Source: Acetivibrio alkalicellulosi (GTDB lineage: Bacteria; Bacillota; Clostridia; Acetivibrionales; Acetivibrionaceae). Taken from it: a stretch of 64,000 nt of DNA. Position 1 is the first letter of the stretch. Each line of letters begins with the position of its first letter. The stretch is from contig VLTH01000003.1 in the NCBI GenBank assembly GCA_008125075.1, forward strand, positions 631,687-695,686, read 5' to 3'. The translations under genes were made by a program, and so were the position numbers. The notes under the pieces are model-generated. The model worked only from the letters and a program-made list of their open reading frames with translations. It was not told the DNA's origin and made no database searches. Below, in pieces: positions 36,416 through 44,587 of the stretch.

Positions 36416-37186
36416 ATGTCAACCGTTAACATTAATCAGATGGAACTATGGAAACAGTATAAGGAAACAAAAGAGCCTGAACTAAAAGATAGGCTAATTG
36501 TGGAGTATGCACATATAGTTAAATATGTTGCAGGAAGGCTGAGCATATATTTTGGATCTAATGTTGAGTATGATGATTTAATTGGATACGGAGTATTTGG
36601 ACTTATCGATGCCATTGACAAGTTTGATCTTGAAAAAGGAGTTAAGTTTGAAACATATGCTTCATTAAGGATTAGAGGTTCAATTATTGACAGCATACGA
36701 GAACTTGACTGGGTACCAAGGTCTTTAAGGCAAAAGAGTAAAGAATTAGAAAGAGTCTATTCAGAGCTTGAACATAAGTTTGGACGTTCTGCAACTGATT
36801 TAGAAGTGGCCAAAAAGCTTGGTATTGAGGTTAAGGATTTAAACAAACTTTTGAATGAAGTTAATTTATCATCAATGGTATCTTTAGAAGAGTTTTTAGA
36901 GCAAAACTATGAAATTGGTGTTTCAAACAATTCATCTAATCAATTAGAGCGACCTGAAGGATATATTGAGATAAGTGAAATAAAGGAGATACTTGTAGAC
37001 GCAATAGGTAAACTGCCAGAAAAAGAGAAAACCGTGGTTTCATTATATTATTTTAATGATTTGACATTAAAAGAAATAAGTGCGATAATGAAAGTATCGG
37101 AGTCTCGTATTTCTCAGTTACATACAAAGGCAATTCTAAGACTAAGAGGCAAGCTTACACGTCACAAAACCATTTTAAATAATTAA
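36416..37186 (+). CDS. sigD: Flagellar/motility sigma factor SigD (FliA/WhiG family)
   Basis: 256 residues. Region 2 (YAHIVKYVAGRLSIYFGSNVEYDDLIGYGVFGLIDAIDKFD..KFETYASLRIRGSIIDSIRELDWVPRSLR), region 3, and region 4 HTH (LKEISAIMKVSESRISQLHTKAILRLRGKL) are complete. It directs RNA polymerase to late flagellar and chemotaxis promoters. Start with tggggga upstream. An 8-bp hairpin (TATACTAA at 37193 / 37218) lies just after the stop. Confidence 0.95.
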   Translation: MSTVNINQMELWKQYKETKEPELKDRLIVEYAHIVKYVAGRLSIYFGSNVEYDDLIGYGVFGLIDAIDKFDLEKGVKFETYASLRIRGSIIDSIRELDWVPRSLRQKSKELERVYSELEHKFGRSATDLEVAKKLGIEVKDLNKLLNEVNLSSMVSLEEFLEQNYEIGVSNNSSNQLERPEGYIEISEIKEILVDAIGKLPEKEKTVVSLYYFNDLTLKEISAIMKVSESRISQLHTKAILRLRGKLTRHKTILNN

Positions 37187-37260
37187 CATTATTATACTAA
37201 AAGCTAAAGTTTTCTCCTTAGTATATTCTAAAAGAATTTTTAAGGAAAGGAGAAGAAAAA

Positions 37261-38880
37261 ATGTATAAATCAACAACTGCAAATGTAAATGATGGCTATT
37301 TTGTGTTGGAATATAGAGAAGATGGCATATTTATGACCGTTTATCCTCCAGTGGGGAAAGGTAAAAAAGTTGATATAAGAGACATAATAGATCGTCTCAC
37401 TTTTAAAAAAGTTAAAGATTTTAATAGAGAATTATTAGAGTTGTCAGTTTTAAAAGCTGATAAGGCTCCTGTCAAGATTGCTGAGCATCAGGAAGAAGTA
37501 AAAATTGATGCATCTTTGTCAGTATCAGTTACACCTGATAAGATGAAAGCTTTAATAACACTTTACCCTCCTGATGGAGGTAGGGCTTTGTCATTAGAAG
37601 AAATACTTTCAAAATTAACTGAGCAGGGTGTTGTCTATGGGATTAATAAAGAAATGTTAGAGAATATATCAAAGTATCCCATATATAAAGAGAGTGTAAT
37701 TATAGCAGAAGGAACAACTTCAACAAATGGCAAAAATGGATTGGTACAATTTCATTTTGACTTAAATAAAGATAGAAAACCTATTATTCGAGAAGATGGT
37801 AGCGTTGACTTTAGAGAGCTTAATCTTGTAGAAAGTGTAACAAAGGGCACGGTTCTTTGTTCACTGGTGCCTCCACTACCTGGTATCCCAGGAAGAACGG
37901 TGGTTGGAGTGGATATTCCTGCAATGGATGGTAAGCCAGCAGTTTTACCAAGAGGAAGAAATACAGAAATAAGTGAGAATGGGGAAAATCTTATAGCCTC
38001 CATAGATGGACAGGTTAGTTATATTGAAGGAAAAGTTAGTGTGTTTTTGAACTATGAAGTACCTGCTAATGTTGACAATTCAACAGGAAATATAAATTTT
38101 GTTGGAAATGTAATAGTTAGAGGAAATGTATTATCAGGCTTTATAGTTGAAGCTGGTGGGAGTGTTGAAGTTTGGGGCGTTGTTGAAGGTGCAACTATTA
38201 TAGCTGGGGGAGATATAGTTTTAAGAAGAGGAATGCAAGGGCTTGGCAAGGGGTTAATAAAAAGTGGAGGAGACATAGTTGCTCGGTATATTGAAAACAG
38301 TAATATTGAAGCAAAAGGAGATATTAAGTCTGAAGCAATTATGCACAGTAATATTAAGTGTGGAAATAAGCTTGAACTTTCAGGTAAAAAGGGTCTTTTA
38401 GTAGGGGGAGTGTGTAGAGTTGGTAAAGAAATTTCAGCAAAAGTTATTGGTTCTTATATGGCTACAGTAACAGATGTTGAGGTAGGAACAGATCCATCTT
38501 TAAAAGAGCGCTATAAAGAGCTAAGAAGCGAAATTCAGATAATTGAGGAAGACTTAAAAAAGGCAGAACAGGCCATTGCAATATTAAAAAAAATGGAAAT
38601 GTCGGGCGGGTTATCTCCTGAAAAACAAGAGATAATGGCTAAGAGCATAAGAACAAAACTGTTTTACTCAAATAAGATCAATCAAATAAAAGAAGAAATT
38701 GTCCATATAGAAATGAAACTTCAGGAAGAAGCTGATGGTAAAATACGAGCATTTAGTTTTGTATATCCAGGAACTAAGATTTCAATTGGGACTAGTATGT
38801 TGTATGTGAAAGATAACATGAAATATTGCACTTTTTACAGGGATGGAGCCGACATAAAAATTGGGGCATATGACAAATAA
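37261..38880 (+). CDS. FapA-family (DUF342) polymer-assembly-like protein
   Basis: 539 residues. The family blocks are visible: an N-terminal FapA domain (residues 1-240) with GTVLCSLVPPLPGIPGRTVVGVDIP, a right-handed beta-helix with repeated VIVRGNVLSGFIVEAGGSVEVWGVVEGATIIAGGDIVLRRGMQG, and a C-terminal coiled coil (about 415-485). DUF342 proteins occur widely in motility loci of clostridia and Vibrio; a cytoskeletal or envelope role is suspected. A strong ribosome site (aaaggagaag) follows the hairpin after sigD. Confidence 0.88.
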   Translation: MYKSTTANVNDGYFVLEYREDGIFMTVYPPVGKGKKVDIRDIIDRLTFKKVKDFNRELLELSVLKADKAPVKIAEHQEEVKIDASLSVSVTPDKMKALITLYPPDGGRALSLEEILSKLTEQGVVYGINKEMLENISKYPIYKESVIIAEGTTSTNGKNGLVQFHFDLNKDRKPIIREDGSVDFRELNLVESVTKGTVLCSLVPPLPGIPGRTVVGVDIPAMDGKPAVLPRGRNTEISENGENLIASIDGQVSYIEGKVSVFLNYEVPANVDNSTGNINFVGNVIVRGNVLSGFIVEAGGSVEVWGVVEGATIIAGGDIVLRRGMQGLGKGLIKSGGDIVARYIENSNIEAKGDIKSEAIMHSNIKCGNKLELSGKKGLLVGGVCRVGKEISAKVIGSYMATVTDVEVGTDPSLKERYKELRSEIQIIEEDLKKAEQAIAILKKMEMSGGLSPEKQEIMAKSIRTKLFYSNKINQIKEEIVHIEMKLQEEADGKIRAFSFVYPGTKISIGTSMLYVKDNMKYCTFYRDGADIKIGAYDK

Positions 38881-38897
38881 AAATAGGAAGTGATTTT

Positions 38898-39194
38898 ATG
38901 TCAATCAAACCAATAGACTTTCAAGTTCTCATTCCAAAGACTGGAGAAGTTGCCAAAATTCAAAATGATCAACAAAACAAAAATAATGCAATGCAGCAAC
39001 AGCAAACGGCAATGAATCAAAATAAGGCACAGGATAATGTTAACCTTGTGCACTCTCAGGAGAATTCTCAAAAAGCAGCTATAAAAGATAAGCAGCAAAA
39101 AAACTCAAGCAAAAAAAACAAGAAGGACAATAAAAAGAGTAAATGTGAAAATAAGAATGACCCTATGACAAGCACAATTGATATAAAATTGTAA
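38898..39194 (+). CDS. Small Gln/Lys/Asn-rich flagellar-locus protein
   Basis: 98 residues, low complexity: a short ordered start (IKPIDFQVLIPKTGEVAKIQ) followed by Gln- and Lys-rich runs. The start pattern IDFQVLIPKT..EVAK recurs in short proteins next to DUF342 genes in clostridia, by memory. 18 bases after the FapA-like gene. Function unknown; likely expressed with the operon. Confidence 0.65.
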   Translation: MSIKPIDFQVLIPKTGEVAKIQNDQQNKNNAMQQQQTAMNQNKAQDNVNLVHSQENSQKAAIKDKQQKNSSKKNKKDNKKSKCENKNDPMTSTIDIKL

Positions 39195-39243
39195 GGCGGA
39201 ATTATTAATATTAACCTTGTAAGATAAAATGGGGGATAAGTAC

Positions 39244-39795
39244 ATGACGGGGTTTTATGTAAGTATAATGTTTATTGGCATATTACTGATATTAACTTCG
39301 CTAATTTTAATAGCCTTTGAAAAAAAGAAGGAATTAGATGGTGAAAAAATATTAGATGATAAAAAAAAGACTTTAGCATCAATAATAATAGAAGCAGAGC
39401 AAATGATAGAAGAACTGAATAGAATTTCTGATTACATAGTATCTCAATTTGAGCAAAAAAAACAAGAAGTTGTTGAGGCGATAGAAAATGCTGATAAAAA
39501 AGTAAAATTCCTTAAAGATGATATAAATTGCATTGAAAAAAATCAACCAAAGGATTTGAAAACAAATGCTTATGTCTCTCAAAGTATGGAATATAAAGAT
39601 GTAAGCAGTAAAACAATATTAAAGAACAAATTACCACCTGCTGATAAAAAGGTAATTCCATTAAATAATAAACACAAAGAGGTAATTGACCTATCCACAA
39701 AAGGACTTAATGAAACCCAGATAGCAAAAAAGCTTAGCATGGGTAAGGGAGAAATACAACTTATTTTAGGTATGTCAAGAGGACAGTTGCTTTAG
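39244..39795 (+). CDS. Membrane-anchored coiled-coil protein with C-terminal HTH (DUF6115-like)
   Basis: 183 residues from ATG 39244 (ggggg 8 bases upstream); ATG 39229 has no good site. One N-terminal membrane helix (about 2-24), a coiled coil (about 35-95), a variable stretch, then a helix-turn-helix-like end (VIDLSTKGLNETQIAKKLSMGKGEIQLILGMSR). Such proteins occur at the end of clostridial flagellar operons. A membrane-tethered DNA-binding or scaffold role is inference. Confidence 0.75.
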   Translation: MTGFYVSIMFIGILLILTSLILIAFEKKKELDGEKILDDKKKTLASIIIEAEQMIEELNRISDYIVSQFEQKKQEVVEAIENADKKVKFLKDDINCIEKNQPKDLKTNAYVSQSMEYKDVSSKTILKNKLPPADKKVIPLNNKHKEVIDLSTKGLNETQIAKKLSMGKGEIQLILGMSRGQLL

Positions 39796-39864
39796 TGTGT
39801 GTAACAAAAGTGAAGAAAAACGTGGAAGAAACATTGTGAAGCATGTTGTAGAGCTTGTTATAAT

Positions 39865-39984
39865 AAAAGCTTGGGGTATCGAACCCCTTCGCTTTTAAGT
39901 CTTTCACTTCGTTCCAAGACTTCTAATGCGACGAGGAAAGGGAGAGCATTGTTTGAGCGAAGCGAGTTTTGCTCGACCCCGAGG
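39865..39984 (+). repeat. Structured two-hairpin element, copy 2, with an extended 3' part
   Basis: Hairpin 1 pairs AAAAGC (39865-39870) with GCTTTT (39891-39896) and has an inner GGGGT/ACCCC (39873-39877/39883-39887). Hairpin 2 pairs AAGTCTT (39897-39903) with AAGACTT (39916-39922). A further 60 bases contain GAGC/GCTC and a possible pairing of CTTCGCT with AGCGAAG. Homologous to 8676-8732 with compensatory stem changes. The whole 287-base gap 39796-40082 has no gene. Confidence 0.6.
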
Positions 39985-40082
39985 AGCATTTACAGGCTCT
40001 AGACTGCGTAACTTAAGTTTCTGGAATGATTTTCTTTACTTAAAAAATATGCATCTGAGAGATGTGTGCAAAGGAGGATGTA

Positions 40083-40262
40083 ATGAGCAGATTTAATCTA
40101 AAGAGTTTAGTTTTAGGCATTGGTATAGGTATTGTTATAACTTCGTTTATTGGATTAATTTATAGTGCTGGTCTAACTCCACAATTAAGTAGGGATGAAA
40201 TAATTGAGAGAGCAAAACAATTTGGCATGGTATTTAGTGAGGATATTATAAAGTCAGAATAG
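40083..40262 (+). CDS. Small single-helix membrane protein
   Basis: 59 residues from ATG 40083 with a very strong aaggagga site. A basic start (MSRFNLKSLVLG), one membrane helix (about 8-28) and a short helical tail (SRDEIIERAKQFGMVFSED). Last gene of the co-oriented block. The tail resembles the ends of MltG/YceG-like leader proteins seen in clostridia; that is a weak impression. Function unknown. Confidence 0.65.
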   Translation: MSRFNLKSLVLGIGIGIVITSFIGLIYSAGLTPQLSRDEIIERAKQFGMVFSEDIIKSE

Positions 40263-40274
40263 TTTATATAAGTG

Positions 40275-40537
40275 TCTTGAAAATATTTAATGCCTCTTTT
40301 TCACCTAGTCAATTTCTAAGAAATATGACCTGAAGTGATAATTATAGAGGCAGTTATTATTTTCAAGATTTTAAGCAGAAACTTCAAAAATTCAGAACCT
40401 AGAAATCATTAATTAGACATTCATGAGCATAAAGCTCACCAACATAAGATGAAAAGTATAATGGGAATGAATGTCGTTGCCCCTGTGCATGTTTGCGACA
40501 GCAAACAAATTTAAGGACTCATTCTAAGCTCTGAATT
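40275..40537. repeat. Nested inverted-repeat region after adhE
   Basis: Two structured parts. Part A: TCTTGAAAATA (40275-40285) pairs perfectly with 40358-40368, and inside it TGCCTC (40291) pairs with GAGGCA (40347). Part B: AATTCAGA (40389-40396) pairs with 40530-40537, enclosing GACATTCAT (40416) with ATGAATGTC (40467), a GAGC/GCTC hairpin, and GTTTGC-gaca-GCAAAC (40491-40506). It could be a 3'-UTR structure for adhE on the minus strand, a MITE-like repeat, or a structured RNA. Confidence 0.5.
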
Positions 40538-40551
40538 CTTCAGTAAATAAG

Positions 40552-43122
40552 TTACATTCCTTCGTAAGCTTTTATAAAAACTTCTTTAAGCTCTTCCACT
40601 AACGGCATTCTTGGGTTAGTGCCTGTACACTGATCAGCAAAAGCGTTATTGGATAAATAGTCAAGATTTCTATCTAAATCTTCTCTTCTAATACCTGTAT
40701 CTTTTAATGAGAGAGGTATATCAACTTTCTTCATCAAGTCTTTTATTGCATTAACTAATGAATTAACTCCTTCTTCGGTAGTTGATGCATTAAGTTTTAA
40801 ATGCTGGGCTATTTGGAAATATCTTTCGTTGGCTTGAGGGTATTCGTATTTAGGGTATGCAATAAACTTTGTTGGCTTACTGGCATTATACTCGATTACA
40901 TGGGGTAATATTATTGCATTTGCTCTACCGTGAGGTATGTTAAAAGTAGCACCAAGATTATGAGCCATACTGTGATTGATTCCCAAAAAAGCATTGGTAA
41001 AGGCCATACCTGACATTGTTGATGCGTTAGCCATTTTTTCTCGAGCCTCTTTATCCCCAGGATTAGCATAGGCTTTTGGTAGAAATTTAAAGACAAGTTC
41101 GATGGCTTTTAGAGCAAGTGCATCAGTATAATCAGAGGCCATAACAGATACGTATGCTTCTATTGCATGTGTAAGTACATCCATTCCAGTATCGGCAGTG
41201 ACAGACATTGGAACTGAGTATGTCAATTCAGGATCTATAATGGCTATATCAGGGGTTAACTCATAATCTGCCAAAGGATATTTCATATTATTAACTTTAT
41301 CAGTAATAACTGCAAATGCAGTGATTTCAGAACCAGTTCCTGCAGTGGTTGGGATTGCTACAAACAAGGCTTTTTTACCTAGTTCAGGAAATCTTACAGC
41401 TCTTTTTCGTATATCCATAAATTTTAGTCTTAGCATTTCAAACTCAGTTTCAGGATGTTCATAAAAAAGCCACATTCCTTTTGCTGCATCTATAGGAGAG
41501 CCACCTCCAAAAGCTATTATTATGTCAGGCTTATATTTGTTCATTTCCTCTACGCCTTTAAATACAGTTTCGACGGAAGGGTCTGGTTCTACGTCAGAAT
41601 AAATCTGATAGTTTAATTTGGCTTTTTCAAGATGATATAATGCTTTGTCTATTAAGCCTGATTTTACCATGTATTTGTCTGTTACAATAAATACTTTTTT
41701 TCCTTTCAGCTTTGAAAGATATTGTAATGAACCAGGTTCAAAGTATACTTTTTGGGGTATTTTAAACCATTTCATATTAACCGTCCTTTTTGCTACTCTT
41801 TTTATATTAATCAAATTTGAAGTACTTACATTAGCAGTAGTTGAGTTTTTTCCCATGGTGCCGCATCCTAAGGTAAGAGATGGCCTGTAATTGTTATAAA
41901 GATCTCCGATGGCTCCTTGAGAAGAGGGTGAATTGACTATTAATCTACCAGTTCTTACCTTTGAGCTAAATTCTCGGATTATATTATCATTTTCTGAGTG
42001 AATTACCGCAGAATGACCTAGTCCTCCAAATTCCGTCATTTCCTCACACTTTTTAATACCACCTTTGTAGTCGTCGACAACATAAAATGCAAGAACAGGG
42101 CTTAACTTTTCACGGGAAAGAGGATAATCAAATCCAACACCTTCTAAGGGGGCAATTAAAATCTTAGTATCTTTAGGAACATTTAAATTAATCATTTGTG
42201 CTATTTTGTAGGCAGATTGTCCAACAATTACAGGGTTCATGGCACATTTTGTTTCATCAATTGCAGTTTTAGAAAGAGCATCAATTTCTTCTTTATTGAG
42301 AAAATAACATCCCATATCTTTTAAAAGGGAAACCACACTATCAGAAATTTCTTTGTCTACAATTAGAGCTTGTTCTGAGGCACATATCATGCCGTTGTCA
42401 AATGTTTTACTTAAGATAAGGTCAGATACAGCCCTTTTTACATTTGCTGTTTTTTCAATATAACAGGGAACATTTCCAGGACCTACTCCTAGAGCAGGTT
42501 TTCCAGTACTATAAGCCGCCTGTACCATGTTTGAACCACCAGTAGCAAGAACCATTGCCACATTAGGGTGGTTCATAAGTATTTTTGTACCTTCTACAGA
42601 GGGAGTCTCTATCCATTGAATACAGTGCTCGGGGGCACCTGCTTTTATTGCTGCATCTAAAACTATTTGCGCTGACGTGGCAGAAGAGTTTTGAGCCTTT
42701 GGATGAAAACTGAATATTATAGGGTTTCTTGTTTTAACAGATATAAGGCTTTTAAACAAGGTAGTGGAAGTGGGATTGGTTACAGGTGTTACACCAGCTA
42801 TAACTCCAACTGGCTCTGCAACCTCGAAATAGTTGTCTTCTTCATTTTCATTAACAATTCCTACAGTTTTATCATATTTTATACTATGATATACGTACTC
42901 TGTTGCAAAAAGATTTTTAATAACTTTGTCTTCATAGATCCCCATATTTGTTTCATCAACGGCCATTTTAGCAAGTTCCATGTGTTTGTCAATACCTGCA
43001 AAAGTCATGGCTTTTACAATTTTATCAATACTACTTTGATCTAAACTTTCAAATTCTTTTTGAGCTTTTATAGCATTTGCTACTAAATTGTTTATCATTG
43101 ATATGGTAGATTCTTGTTCCAT
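40552..43122 (-). CDS. adhE: Bifunctional acetaldehyde-CoA/alcohol dehydrogenase AdhE
   Basis: 856 residues, family length. The N-terminal aldehyde dehydrogenase half has catalytic Cys247 in NGMICASEQAL and GVGPGNVP. The C-terminal Fe-dependent alcohol dehydrogenase half (from about 445) has GGGSPIDAAKGMW and metal ligands in THAIEAYVSV and MAHNLGATFNIPHGRANAI. It reduces acetyl-CoA to ethanol and regenerates NAD+. Start codon has aggaggtaa upstream on this strand. It lies near pflB/pflA, so pyruvate to formate plus ethanol is encoded locally. Confidence 0.97.
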   Translation of the reverse strand: MEQESTISMINNLVANAIKAQKEFESLDQSSIDKIVKAMTFAGIDKHMELAKMAVDETNMGIYEDKVIKNLFATEYVYHSIKYDKTVGIVNENEEDNYFEVAEPVGVIAGVTPVTNPTSTTLFKSLISVKTRNPIIFSFHPKAQNSSATSAQIVLDAAIKAGAPEHCIQWIETPSVEGTKILMNHPNVAMVLATGGSNMVQAAYSTGKPALGVGPGNVPCYIEKTANVKRAVSDLILSKTFDNGMICASEQALIVDKEISDSVVSLLKDMGCYFLNKEEIDALSKTAIDETKCAMNPVIVGQSAYKIAQMINLNVPKDTKILIAPLEGVGFDYPLSREKLSPVLAFYVVDDYKGGIKKCEEMTEFGGLGHSAVIHSENDNIIREFSSKVRTGRLIVNSPSSQGAIGDLYNNYRPSLTLGCGTMGKNSTTANVSTSNLINIKRVAKRTVNMKWFKIPQKVYFEPGSLQYLSKLKGKKVFIVTDKYMVKSGLIDKALYHLEKAKLNYQIYSDVEPDPSVETVFKGVEEMNKYKPDIIIAFGGGSPIDAAKGMWLFYEHPETEFEMLRLKFMDIRKRAVRFPELGKKALFVAIPTTAGTGSEITAFAVITDKVNNMKYPLADYELTPDIAIIDPELTYSVPMSVTADTGMDVLTHAIEAYVSVMASDYTDALALKAIELVFKFLPKAYANPGDKEAREKMANASTMSGMAFTNAFLGINHSMAHNLGATFNIPHGRANAIILPHVIEYNASKPTKFIAYPKYEYPQANERYFQIAQHLKLNASTTEEGVNSLVNAIKDLMKKVDIPLSLKDTGIRREDLDRNLDYLSNNAFADQCTGTNPRMPLVEELKEVFIKAYEGM

Positions 43123-43159
43123 CTAAATTACCTCCTGCGCTTTCCTAAGGTTCATTATT

Positions 43160-43187
43160 TATATAATCATTTCTTAGTATTTGTAAA
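43160..43187 (-). promoter_or_regulatory. Candidate adhE promoter
   Basis: On the minus strand TTTACA, 16 bases, TATATA, about 35 bases before the adhE start. Reasonable but not strong match to sigma-A elements. Confidence 0.4.
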
Positions 43188-43283
43188 AAAAAGATATATT
43201 ATAAGCTCTCGGAAATAATTGTAGCTGGCATGTGTATTATGTTATTATTAGCAATAATACTCAATTGATTGGAGAGGAATAAT

Positions 43284-44099
43284 TTGAAAAACAAATTTTT
43301 CTTTATTGTCATAATTCTTTTATCTCTTTGCGCATGCTCACCTTCTTTAATGGAAGTTGATTCCATTAAAGAAGGTAATTCCACAAGAGAAGCTAGTTTT
43401 TACTGGGAAGAAGTTTTAGAATTTGAGGCTAATGACCAGATTAATATATCCTGTGATTGGGGTAATATTGAGTTTTATAGCTGGGATAAAAAGGGTATTA
43501 AGTTTGAAATCAATAAAATAGTTAGAGGAGTTTTAGAAAAAGAACTTTTAGAAGAAAAACTAGATGATTTAATGGTAAATATTAGTGATGATAATAATAA
43601 AATCTATTTTGACGCTAAGTGGATGGTAAAGAGAAAAAATGTGCTAGATAAATGGATAGATATGAGGGTATATTTACCTGGAAATATTAATGATTTAAAT
43701 ATTAATTTAGATAAAGGGAATATAAAATTTTATGACGATATAAAAGGGCAAATAAATGCTGATTTAAATATTTCAAATGTTGATATAAATAGGTTTGAAG
43801 GGGTTATAAATATTAAAGGCAATAAGGGAAACGTAAAAATATCAAATGGAAAAATATCTGGAAAGTCTAGCATAGTAAAAAGTATTGGTAATATAAGTAT
43901 AAAATCGCAGTTTGAAGAAGGTGGAGAATACTTTTTTGACACAGGTACAGGCAATATTGAATTGATAACATATGAGGGTTCTAAAATATCTATTGAAAGT
44001 GTGGGTATTTTAGATAAAAATGATTTTACAAAGCACACTTATCCCACAAAAGTTTGGGTTAGTAGTGGGATTGGGAGGATTTCTATAATAAAGTATTGA
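43284..44099 (+). CDS. Lipoprotein with DUF4097-like beta-strand repeats
   Basis: 271 residues from TTG 43284 with ggagagg upstream. A lipoprotein signal (FFFIVIILLSLCAC) precedes alternating short strands (NINLDKGNIKFYDDIKGQINADLNISNVDINRFEGVINIKGNKGNVKI), typical of DUF4097/DUF2807 adhesin-like repeats. It should be anchored on the outer membrane face. It is divergent from adhE with a shared 160-base promoter region. A perfect 16-bp inverted repeat lies within codons about 20-31. Confidence 0.75.
   Translation: MKNKFFFIVIILLSLCACSPSLMEVDSIKEGNSTREASFYWEEVLEFEANDQINISCDWGNIEFYSWDKKGIKFEINKIVRGVLEKELLEEKLDDLMVNISDDNNKIYFDAKWMVKRKNVLDKWIDMRVYLPGNINDLNINLDKGNIKFYDDIKGQINADLNISNVDINRFEGVINIKGNKGNVKISNGKISGKSSIVKSIGNISIKSQFEEGGEYFFDTGTGNIELITYEGSKISIESVGILDKNDFTKHTYPTKVWVSSGIGRISIIKY
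43340..43376. repeat. Perfect 16-bp inverted repeat inside lipoprotein gene
   Basis: ACCTTCTTTAATGGAA (43340-43355), a 5-base loop, then its exact reverse complement (43361-43376), inside the reading frame directly after the lipobox. The encoded residues (SLMEVDSIKEG) are unremarkable. Confidence 0.9.
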
Positions 44100-44203
44100 T
44101 ACAACTTAATTCTTGTATATAGGATTTATAAAATTATGTCGATAATTATTACATGAATTTATTTTGTCATTTCTAGATATGATTTTACAGGAGGGTAATG
44201 TAA

Positions 44204-44440
44204 ATGAAAATAATAAAATGTTTGTTTTGTAGTAAACCTACTTCTATAAATAAAATTAATATTAAAAAGAAAATTAATGGAAAAGTTGTAACATTGACCA
44301 ATGCCCCTGTTTACTATTGTGAGAAGTGTAAAGAAACTTTTATATCAAAAGAGGCGCAAGATGTTTTAATAGCCATAAGGGAAAAAAATCTAGATAAGAA
44401 AAATGTTTTATTTAATTATGAAGATTTAAAAAAGTTATAG
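44204..44440 (+). CDS. YgiT/MqsA-like zinc-finger protein
   Basis: 78 residues with the YgiT-type pattern: CLFC near the start, and YYCEKCKETFISKEAQDVL in the middle, followed by a short helical tail. The C-terminal HTH of MqsA antitoxins is absent, and no toxin gene is adjacent, so this is a free-standing zinc-finger protein. The site caggaggg is strong. A good terminator follows 12 bases after the stop, making it a single-gene unit or the end of a unit with the lipoprotein. Confidence 0.75.
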   Translation: MKIIKCLFCSKPTSINKINIKKKINGKVVTLTNAPVYYCEKCKETFISKEAQDVLIAIREKNLDKKNVLFNYEDLKKL

Positions 44441-44451
44441 GTTTATAGCAT

Positions 44452-44490
44452 AAAAAAAACGAGAGAACTTAATGTCTACTCGTTTTTTTT
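44452..44490 (+). terminator. Terminator before pflB
   Basis: aaaaaaaacgag (44452-44463) pairs with ctcgtttttttt (44479-44490) and ends in a T8 run; a bidirectional form is possible. Confidence 0.88.
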
Positions 44491-44517
44491 GTGTGAATAA
44501 ATAATTGGATACTGTTG

Positions 44518-44546
44518 TTGTTTAAAGGGTAAATATATATTAGAAT
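44518..44546 (+). promoter_or_regulatory. Candidate pflB promoter
   Basis: TTGTTT, exactly 17 bases, TAGAAT, about 40 bases before the pflB start and just after a terminator. Confidence 0.5.
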
Positions 44547-44587
44547 TTATAATTAATAATGGTTATTACATGAAAGGCGATGATATA

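Noticed and set aside
40911..43044. Frames on both strands within adhE
   Set aside because: Shadows of a complete adhE gene with all catalytic motifs.
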